Shown: piece after piece, positions 58,444 through 64,000 of the stretch
Layout of the letters: every line of letters begins with the position of its first letter
How positions within the stretch are numbered: the stretch's first letter is position 1
From: Candidatus Lustribacter telmatis
Lineage (GTDB): Bacteria > Vulcanimicrobiota > Vulcanimicrobiia > Vulcanimicrobiales > Vulcanimicrobiaceae
Assembly (NCBI GenBank): GCA_003164045.1
Contig: PLRU01000018.1
Coordinates: forward strand, 24,924 to 88,923
DNA: 64,000 nt
Direction: 5' to 3'
Position numbers and translations under genes: made by a program
The notes under the pieces: model-generated
The model's input: only the letters and a program-made list of their open reading frames with translations
The model's database searches: none
What the model was told of the DNA's origin: nothing

Positions 58444-59160
58444 CTAATCGAGCGACACCAGAGCGAAGTCCACGATGCGCGCACGGTCGCCGTCGCGCAC
58501 GAGTTCGGTGCGCGACGCAAACGCGCCGTACGGGCCCGCGTGCACGATCGGCACGCCGTTCACCACTTCGGGCGCGGGCAGCGTATCGTGCGAATGGCCG
58601 CCGAGGATCACGTCGAGCGCGGGGACGCGCTGCGCGAGGTCGCGGTCGGCGCGCAAGCCCAGATGCGAGAGCGCGACGAGCGTGACGCCCGGCGGCGTCG
58701 TGCGCGCGATCTCCGTCGCGACCGCGACCGGATCGAGAAACCGCCACCCAAAGAGCTTCTCCCACGGCGATCCGCTCGGATATTGCGGCACGAGCAAGCC
58801 GAAGAAGCGCACCGCTTCGCCGTCGCCGGAATGGGCGAGCGCGTCGCGCGCAAACGGCAACGGGCGGCCGCGCACATCCACCAGATTCGCGCACACCACG
58901 GGGTGGTGCATCTTGCGCAAGCGCGCGCCGACGGCGCCGAAGAGATAATGGAACTCGCGATTGCCCATCGCGGTCACGTCGTAGCCCGCGGCGTCGAGTT
59001 CATCGATGATCGGTTCGCGCCGGTAATACACGGTCTGCGAACCGCGCAGCGAATCACCGCAGTCCACGAGGAGGCCGGGGCGTTCTGCGCGCAAACGGCG
59101 CAGCGGCGCGGCGATATGCCGCCGGTCGTGCAAATCCGAGGTATGGTAGATGCGGATCAT
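58444..59160 (-). CDS. 5'-nucleotidase/calcineurin-like phosphoesterase in the lipid A operon
   Basis: 238 residues with the metal motifs of the UshA-type family: YHTSDLHD (D9, H11 area), VDCGDSLRG, MGNREFHY (GNxEF instead of GNHD) and VILGGHSHDTL, plus a final Gly-rich turn. It lacks the UshA C-terminal substrate domain and has no signal peptide, so it is cytoplasmic. Its location between lpxB and the LpxB-like gene makes it a candidate for a lipid A precursor step (such as UDP-diacylglucosamine pyrophosphate cleavage), which is inference only. Confidence 0.78.
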   Translation of the reverse strand: MIRIYHTSDLHDRRHIAAPLRRLRAERPGLLVDCGDSLRGSQTVYYRREPIIDELDAAGYDVTAMGNREFHYLFGAVGARLRKMHHPVVCANLVDVRGRPLPFARDALAHSGDGEAVRFFGLLVPQYPSGSPWEKLFGWRFLDPVAVATEIARTTPPGVTLVALSHLGLRADRDLAQRVPALDVILGGHSHDTLPAPEVVNGVPIVHAGPYGAFASRTELVRDGDRARIVDFALVSLD

Positions 59161-60278
59161 CGGCCCGCGAGACCCAGGGCGAAGCGCGCGCAGCGTTCGA
59201 GCGTTTCGGGGGTGCCGAGCACGGCGCGCAAACGGCGGAAGTCGGCCAACTGTTCGGCCGGCGCGGAAAGCGCGTGTTCGAGCGCATCCGCGAGCGCTTG
59301 CGGCGTTGCCGCTTCTTGCAGCAATTCCGGCACGACCGGCTCGTCGAGCACGAGGTTCGGCAGCGTGATGAAGCGGCGGCGGTACACGCGCCGCGCGACT
59401 TTGGCCGTGGCCTCGGAGAGCACGTACAGCGAGATGGTCGGAACTTCGAGCAGCGCGGCTTCGAGCACCGCGGTTCCCGATGCAACCGCCGCCGCGTCGG
59501 CCACGGCCAGCGCTTCGCGCGCAGAACGTACGAGCGTTACCGGCAACGGCGAGCGCAAGCGCAACAACTCTTCGAACGCCGCGTAGGCGGCCGCATCAAT
59601 GGCGGGCAGCACGGCGCTGATCTCCGGCCGGCGTTCGCGCAGCAGCGCGAGGGCGTTGAGCAGACGCGGCGTATGGCGCGCAATTTCACCGGTCCGGCTG
59701 CCGGGCAAGAGCGCAACCACACCGCCGCCGGGCGGCGCCGGCGGCCGCTCGGGGCGCGCGGCGATCGTCGAAACCAGCGGATGGCCGACGTAGCTAATCG
59801 GCAACCCGAGTGACTGATAGAAATCGCGCTGGTGCGCGAAGGCGGTGAGCGGATCGCACAACTCGGCGACCGTGCGCGCGCGCTTGGGGTCGTCGAGCCA
59901 CGCCGCCGGCGGAAAATAATACAAGATCGGCGTCGTCGAACCGAGCATCCGGATCAGGCGGGCGAGGCGCAGGTTGAACGCGCCGAAATCGACCAGCACG
60001 ATCAGGTCGCGCGGATGCGCGCGCAGCGCGATCGCCATGCGCGTCGCCACGGCGAGCAGCTTGGGGATTTTTCCGATCGCGTCGAGCGGGCCCATCGATG
60101 CCCACCCCGCGTTGCGCTGCGTGAGCCGCACGCCGGCGCTCTCGAGCCGCTCGCCGCCGATCCCATCGGCATCGATGGGCACGCCGCACTTCCGCATCGC
60201 GCCGATGAGGTCGGCGGCCAGCAGCTCGCCCGACGCTTCTCCGGTGCTGACGAACACGCGCAACGGCGTGGCCGTCAT
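59157..60278 (-). CDS. lpxB: Lipid-A-disaccharide synthase LpxB
   Basis: 373 residues: VFVSTGEASGELLAADLIGA at the N-terminus, VDFGAFNLRLAR, YYFPPAAWLDDPKRARTVAE, VGHPLVSTI, LLPGSRTGEIARHTP and ASGTAVLEAALLEVPTISLY. It condenses UDP-2,3-diacylglucosamine with lipid X to form the lipid A disaccharide. ATG 60278 overlaps the lpxA stop (ATGA). The length fits the family. Confidence 0.95.
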   Translation of the reverse strand: MTATPLRVFVSTGEASGELLAADLIGAMRKCGVPIDADGIGGERLESAGVRLTQRNAGWASMGPLDAIGKIPKLLAVATRMAIALRAHPRDLIVLVDFGAFNLRLARLIRMLGSTTPILYYFPPAAWLDDPKRARTVAELCDPLTAFAHQRDFYQSLGLPISYVGHPLVSTIAARPERPPAPPGGGVVALLPGSRTGEIARHTPRLLNALALLRERRPEISAVLPAIDAAAYAAFEELLRLRSPLPVTLVRSAREALAVADAAAVASGTAVLEAALLEVPTISLYVLSEATAKVARRVYRRRFITLPNLVLDEPVVPELLQEAATPQALADALEHALSAPAEQLADFRRLRAVLGTPETLERCARFALGLAGR

Positions 60279-61042
60279 TTCAAAATGCCGCGTTCCGACG
60301 GAGCTTCGAGAAACGCGAGCAGATGACGGCCCGCGTCGCTCGCGATTTCGCCGCGCAAAACGTCGATCGCTTGGCGCATGTTGTGCCCCGAACGATAGAT
60401 CAGTTTGTAGGCGTTCTTCAAATCGGCGATCGCCTCGGCGGCGAAATTCCGGCGCCGCAAACCAACGCTGTTGAGTCCGTGCACTTCGGCCGGGTTGCCC
60501 TCGGCCAAGAAGTACGGCGGCACATCGCGCGTGATGCGGGTCATCCCGCCGACGAACGCGTACGCGCCGATGCGCACGTCTTGATGCACGCCGACCATCC
60601 CGCCGATCCCGGCGTGATCCTCGACCACGACGTGTCCGGCCAGCTGCGCGAGATTCGACATCGTCACGTCGTTGCCGATCGTGCAGTCGTGCGCGATGTG
60701 CGTGTACGCGAGCAAGAGACAATCGTCGCCGATCGCCGTGGTGTTGCCCGGGACCGTGGCGCGGTGGATCGAGGCATACTCGCGGATGATCGTGCGGTTT
60801 CCGATCTTCGTGTACGAGATGTCGTCGGAGGCCTTACGGTCTTGCGAGGCTGCGCCGAGAGAGGCGAACGGATGGACGATCACGTCTTCGCCGAGCGTCG
60901 TTCGGCCGTTGATCACGACGTGCGCGAGCAGCTTCGAGCGCGCGCCGATAACGACGTTCGCGCCGACGATGCAGTACGGACCGATCTCGACGTCCTTGGC
61001 AATATTTGCCGACGGATGAACGATGGCGCTGGGATGAATCAC
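60275..61042 (-). CDS. lpxA: UDP-N-acetylglucosamine acyltransferase LpxA
   Basis: 255 residues, the normal length. A left-handed beta-helix of hexapeptide repeats begins [20 protein letters not shown]; the catalytic His lies in LLLAYTHIAHDCTIGNDV; the C-terminal helical domain includes GLNSVGLRRRNFAAEAI. First step of lipid A synthesis. GTG 61042 overlaps the fabZ stop (GTGA). The frame is open 25 codons further but without conservation. Confidence 0.96.
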   Translation of the reverse strand: MIHPSAIVHPSANIAKDVEIGPYCIVGANVVIGARSKLLAHVVINGRTTLGEDVIVHPFASLGAASQDRKASDDISYTKIGNRTIIREYASIHRATVPGNTTAIGDDCLLLAYTHIAHDCTIGNDVTMSNLAQLAGHVVVEDHAGIGGMVGVHQDVRIGAYAFVGGMTRITRDVPPYFLAEGNPAEVHGLNSVGLRRRNFAAEAIADLKNAYKLIYRSGHNMRQAIDVLRGEIASDAGRHLLAFLEAPSERGILK

Positions 61043-61512
61043 TGGTGCAGGATGGTCGCATCGTAGGCAGTGCTCGTCGCATCGGCGCCGATCGAGAACA
61101 TCATCTCTCCGCTGCACGCGAGTTTGCCGTCGACGGTGGCTTCGACGGAGACCCAGCCGATGTTGCGGCGCGCGCGCAGCATGCGCGTTTCCATATCGAG
61201 CCGATCGCCCGGCACGACGGGCCGGCGAAACTTCACTTTGTCGATGCCGACGAGATAGACGAGCTTGCGCGCCATGTCGCCGGGCTCGAGCACCATCGTG
61301 CCCCCGAGCTGCGCCAACGCTTCGACCATGTACACGCCCGGAAACACGGGGTTGCCCGGAAAGTGGCCGGTGAACATCGGCTCGTTGGCGGTGATATTCT
61401 TGTAGCCGCGCGCGAACTTCATCGGTTCGAGTTCGGTGATGCGGTCGATCAGCAACAGCGGATAACGGTGCGGCAGGATCGTCATGATCTCGCGCACGTC
61501 GATGAAGGCCAT
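61039..61512 (-). CDS. fabZ: 3-hydroxyacyl-ACP dehydratase FabZ
   Basis: 157 residues with the hot-dog fold signatures [14 protein letters not shown] (active His) and [20 protein letters not shown] (active Glu). It dehydrates hydroxyacyl-ACP in fatty acid synthesis and competes with LpxA and LpxD for the same acyl chains, which explains its usual place in this operon. The ATG lies 4 bases after the lpxC stop. Confidence 0.96.
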   Translation of the reverse strand: MAFIDVREIMTILPHRYPLLLIDRITELEPMKFARGYKNITANEPMFTGHFPGNPVFPGVYMVEALAQLGGTMVLEPGDMARKLVYLVGIDKVKFRRPVVPGDRLDMETRMLRARRNIGWVSVEATVDGKLACSGEMMFSIGADATSTAYDATILHQ

Positions 61513-61516
61513 GCCG

Positions 61517-62350
61517 TTACCCCGCGCTTACCGCAACGGATGCGCGATCGACGAGCGAGCGCACCGCTTCGAAGTGCAGCGCATGACCGCTCTTGATCGC
61601 GATGACCTCGCACTGCGGATACGCGCCGAGTAAAGCGAAATCGCCGATCAGATCGAGCACCTTGTGCCGCCCCGGCTCGTCCGCAGCGCGCAGCGGCGAC
61701 ATCGGACCATCGGCATCGAACACGATCGCGTTGTCGAGCGAGCCGCCCATCGCGAGACCGCGCGCGAGCAGCGCTTCGACTTCGTGCCGGAACCCGAACG
61801 TGCGGTTCGGCGCGACCGCCGTGCGATACTCGGCCGAACGGCTGTCGTAGTCGACGTATTGCGAACCGACGGGCGGCGGAAAGTCGATCGTCATGCGCAC
61901 GCGAAACGCCGGCGCCGGGACGATGGCGAGCAGCTTGTCGCCGTCGCGAAACACGTGCGGCTCGCGCACCACGTTGCGCGGCTGCGGCAACGGCTGTTCG
62001 GCAACGCCGGCGGCGTCGATTGCGGCCACGAACTCGCGCGCACTGCCGTCGGCGGCGGGGATTTCGGGGCCGTCCACCTCGATCAGCGCGTTGGTCACGC
62101 CGCAGCCGAACAGTGCGGAGAGCAAGTGCTCGACGGTCGACACGCGATGTTCGCCCGAACCGAGCACGGTCGCGCGGCGCGTGTCCACCACGTAGTCGGG
62201 ATGCGCCGGAAACTCAACCGCATCGTCGAGCCGGAAACGCAGGCCGCTACCGGCCGCTGCCGGTTGGACGCGAACACGCGCGGGCCGGCCGGTATGCAGA
62301 CCGACGCCCGAAAATTCGATCGCGTTGCGGAGCGTTGCTTGATTCTGCAG
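61517..62350 (-). CDS. lpxC: UDP-3-O-acyl-N-acetylglucosamine deacetylase LpxC (non-canonical start)
   Basis: 277 residues when started at a CTG (62350). Homology begins at once: TLRNAIEFSGVGLHTGRPAR, then GEHRVSTVEHLLSALFG with the first zinc His, and GRHKVLDLIGDFALLG with the second His and Asp. It catalyses the committed step of lipid A synthesis. No ATG, GTG or TTG occurs in frame between the lpxD stop and the GTG pair near 62194, which would delete the conserved first ~52 residues. The lpxD TGA (62354-62356) is in the same frame, 3 bases away. Start by CTG, or UGA readthrough, is inferred. Confidence 0.88.
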   Translation of the reverse strand: MQNQATLRNAIEFSGVGLHTGRPARVRVQPAAAGSGLRFRLDDAVEFPAHPDYVVDTRRATVLGSGEHRVSTVEHLLSALFGCGVTNALIEVDGPEIPAADGSAREFVAAIDAAGVAEQPLPQPRNVVREPHVFRDGDKLLAIVPAPAFRVRMTIDFPPPVGSQYVDYDSRSAEYRTAVAPNRTFGFRHEVEALLARGLAMGGSLDNAIVFDADGPMSPLRAADEPGRHKVLDLIGDFALLGAYPQCEVIAIKSGHALHFEAVRSLVDRASVAVSAG

Positions 62351-62353
62351 GGT

Positions 62354-63403
62354 TCAATGCTCGTCGGGATGGTCGCTTGCGCGCGAACGTTCGAGCGCTT
62401 CGACTCGTTCGATGAGTTTCGGAAGGCGCCGGACGTACGCCTGTACCCGCAAATTTTCCCGGTGGTCGCGCGCCGGCGAGCCGCTGACCGTCGCGCCCGC
62501 CGCAACATCACTCCACACCTCGGAGCCCCCGCCGATCTTTGCGCGCGACCCGATCGTCAAGTGACCGCCGAACCCGCTCTGCCCCCCGACTTGCACGTAA
62601 TCGCCGATCGTCGTCGTTCCGGCCAGACCCGTCAACGCGGCGATCGCCGTGTGTTTTCCGATACGGCAGTTGTGGCCGATTTGGCACAGGTTATCGATCT
62701 TCGTGCCATTGCCGATCGACGTGATGCCCGTTTGCGCGCGATCGACGCACGTGTTCGCACCGATCTCGACGTCGTCGCCGAGTTCGACGATGCCGATTTG
62801 CGGAATCTTTTGCAGCGTGCTCTCGAGAAACGCCCAGCCGAAGCCCTCGCTGCCGACCACCGCTTGCGCCTGCAATACCACGCGATCGCCGAGGATACAG
62901 CGGTCGGCGACGTACGCGCGCGGGTGCAGCATGCACTCCGCGCCGACGCGCGCATCGGCGCCGACGACGACGCCGGCGGCAAGCACCGTGCCGGCGCCGA
63001 TCGACGCGCGTTCGCCGATCGCCACGAGCGGACCGATGTAAACGTTCGTCCCGATCCTCGCGCTCGCATCGACGACGGCGCTGGGGTGCTGATAGGGACC
63101 GCTCGGCCGGGGTGCTTCGAGCGCGCGGAGCAACGTCGCGAGCGCCAAGCGCGGCGAAGCGACGGCTACGATGGGCTTGGCGTAGGTCACCGCCGGGTCC
63201 ACGAGCTTTTCATCCGCGAGGATCGCCGCCGCGCGCGATTCGAGCGCGGCCCGCAGAAAACGCTCGTCCGTTGCAAACGTCAGCGCGGTGGCATCGACGT
63301 CGTCGATCGCCGCGATGCGCGCGATGCGCACCGCTGCATCACCGATTACCCGGCCGCCGGTCCGCTCGGCGATTGCTGCGAGCGTTCCGAGGTCGCCGGT
63401 CAC
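62354..63403 (-). CDS. lpxD: UDP-3-O-acylglucosamine N-acyltransferase LpxD
   Basis: 349 residues. The N-terminal uridine-binding domain (1-100) is followed by hexapeptide repeats from [20 protein letters not shown], the catalytic His in [26 protein letters not shown], and a C-terminal helix ([15 protein letters not shown]). It adds the second acyl chain to the lipid A precursor. GTG start overlaps the OmpH-like lipoprotein stop (GTGA). Its TGA is in frame with lpxC, see that entry. Confidence 0.95.
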   Translation of the reverse strand: MTGDLGTLAAIAERTGGRVIGDAAVRIARIAAIDDVDATALTFATDERFLRAALESRAAAILADEKLVDPAVTYAKPIVAVASPRLALATLLRALEAPRPSGPYQHPSAVVDASARIGTNVYIGPLVAIGERASIGAGTVLAAGVVVGADARVGAECMLHPRAYVADRCILGDRVVLQAQAVVGSEGFGWAFLESTLQKIPQIGIVELGDDVEIGANTCVDRAQTGITSIGNGTKIDNLCQIGHNCRIGKHTAIAALTGLAGTTTIGDYVQVGGQSGFGGHLTIGSRAKIGGGSEVWSDVAAGATVSGSPARDHRENLRVQAYVRRLPKLIERVEALERSRASDHPDEH

Positions 63404-63810
63404 GGGGCCGGCGTCGCCTTTTCCACAACCTGCAGAATTTTTTCGACGTCGGAGGTGATGTCGACGCCGCCGTAGCCGACGAACTGCCGCGTGAAGACAA
63501 AGCGCAGGTGCTTATCGCTGGCGACTTGGTTCGCAGCATCGCGGACGTTATTCGTCAATTCCGTTTGGTTCGTGGCGAAACGTGCTTGCAGGCCTTGCAG
63601 TTCGCGCGTCTTATCGTTATCCGAGGCACGCGAACTGCGGATCGCGGCCACGTCCGAATTGAGCTGGTTCTGATAGTTCAGAAATTTCGGCCAATTCGAG
63701 GTGATCCGCTGCACATCGACGAGTCCGATGTCGCTCTGCGGCGGCTTCGAACACGCCGACATTCCCAAGAGCGACGCCGCGAGCGCCGCAAAAACAACGC
63801 GATTATTCAT
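63400..63810 (-). CDS. OmpH/Skp-like periplasmic lipoprotein
   Basis: 136 residues with a lipoprotein signal ([16 protein letters not shown], lipobox GMSAC), then a mainly helical Skp-like body ([20 protein letters not shown]...[17 protein letters not shown]) and the end [16 protein letters not shown] typical of OmpH. Skp-type proteins chaperone outer-membrane proteins and are classically encoded before lpxD. The ATG overlaps the end of a similar protein. Confidence 0.87.
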   Translation of the reverse strand: MNNRVVFAALAASLLGMSACSKPPQSDIGLVDVQRITSNWPKFLNYQNQLNSDVAAIRSSRASDNDKTRELQGLQARFATNQTELTNNVRDAANQVASDKHLRFVFTRQFVGYGGVDITSDVEKILQVVEKATPAP

Positions 63811-64000
63811 GGAGCGTTTCGATGTCTTTCATAGCGTCACCGGTAAGATCTACGCCGCCGGCCGGCGCGACCGTGCTAACGACGGTCGAGATGCCGCGCG
63901 CTTGCGCGATCGTCTTCACTTCACGGTCGATTTGGGCAACCATCTGCCCGTAGAGGTCGTCGCGCTTCTTCTGAAGCGAACGGATTTCCAGTTGTGCGCT
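63803..64000 (-). CDS. Second OmpH/Skp-like protein (5' partial at window edge)
   Basis: The last 65 codons of a gene that enters from the right edge. They read SAQLEIRSLQKKRDDLYGQM, a helix, then the OmpH-like ending [18 protein letters not shown]. The ending resembles that of the next gene ([14 protein letters not shown]), so the two are probably tandem relatives. The TAA overlaps the ATG of the following gene (ATGAATAA). No start codon lies inside the window. Confidence 0.75.
   Translation of the reverse strand, partial: SAQLEIRSLQKKRDDLYGQMVAQIDREVKTIAQARGISTVVSTVAPAGGVDLTGDAMKDIETLHE

Overview
The window is a gene-dense, high-GC stretch of a bacterial chromosome. Most genes are packed into operons whose start and stop codons overlap by 1-4 bases (ATGA, GTGA or TAATG junctions), and no gap exceeds about 275 bases. 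I see no tRNA, rRNA, insertion sequence, phage or CRISPR array. The organism is a diderm with lipopolysaccharide: it has lpxD-lpxC-fabZ-lpxA-lpxB, Lpt export genes and an O-antigen-ligase-like protein. It also carries an outer-membrane porin anchored by an SLH domain, a DUF3084 protein and an LpxB-related glycosyltransferase, all features of Terrabacteria-type diderms (Cyanobacteria, Deinococcus, Negativicutes, Eremiobacterota/Vulcanimicrobiota and relatives). I infer an Eremiobacterota/Vulcanimicrobiota-like lineage, without proof.

Layout. 1-5.3 kb (+): a serine hydrolase cut by the left edge, an LLM-family flavin oxidoreductase, an NMT1/SsuA-type substrate-binding protein and a ThDP-dependent decarboxylase/synthase, facing an MFS transporter (-). 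6.6-11.4 kb (+): a small exported protein, an exported dienelactone hydrolase, and an SbcD/SbcC-like (YhaO/YhaN-like) pair. 11.4-13.1 kb (-): acyl-CoA dehydrogenase and an exported PrxQ-type peroxiredoxin. 13.2-16.9 kb (+): ftsE-ftsX, a response regulator with a GGDEF-like domain, and an EnvC-like M23 peptidase, followed by two tandem S41 proteases (to 19.9 kb). 19.9-23.6 kb (-): RNase E/G with a long basic tail, then a HAD phosphatase. 23.9-26.2 kb (+): a GGDEF-EAL protein. 26.2-30.3 kb (-): minC, two minD genes, minE and rodA. 30.4-33.5 kb (+): an M48 peptidase and a DUF697-like protein. 33.5-40.6 kb: DUF202, RDD, SpoIIM and a MoxR/DUF58/DUF4350/DUF4129 operon. 40.6-46.1 kb: a MOSC protein, a small membrane protein, recR-ybaB-dnaX (-) and recQ (+). 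46.1-47.8 kb (+): a secreted Ig-like protein.

47.8-64 kb (-) is one long envelope operon. In transcription order it runs: two OmpH/Skp-like proteins, lpxD, lpxC, fabZ, lpxA, lpxB, a 5'-nucleotidase-like phosphoesterase, an LpxB-related protein, an O-antigen-ligase-like protein, an LptC/LptA-like lipoprotein, lptB, an LptF/G permease, DUF3084, ruvX, the SLH porin, a TPR protein and a GT4 glycosyltransferase. Together these make lipid A, export LPS, and build and tether the outer membrane. The ftsEX-envC and min-rodA blocks supply division and wall remodelling.

The observations most worth a second look are: lpxC, which sits in frame right behind the lpxD stop with no ATG/GTG/TTG before its conserved N-terminus, implying a CTG start or UGA readthrough; a probable ATT start on the secreted Ig-like protein; two tandem minD genes between minC and minE; a RecQ with a UvrD-type C-terminal Tudor-like domain; a GGDDF response regulator between ftsX and the M23 gene; a phosphoesterase in the position where an LpxH function would be expected; and a 16-base direct repeat spaced 42 bases between minC and the M48 gene.
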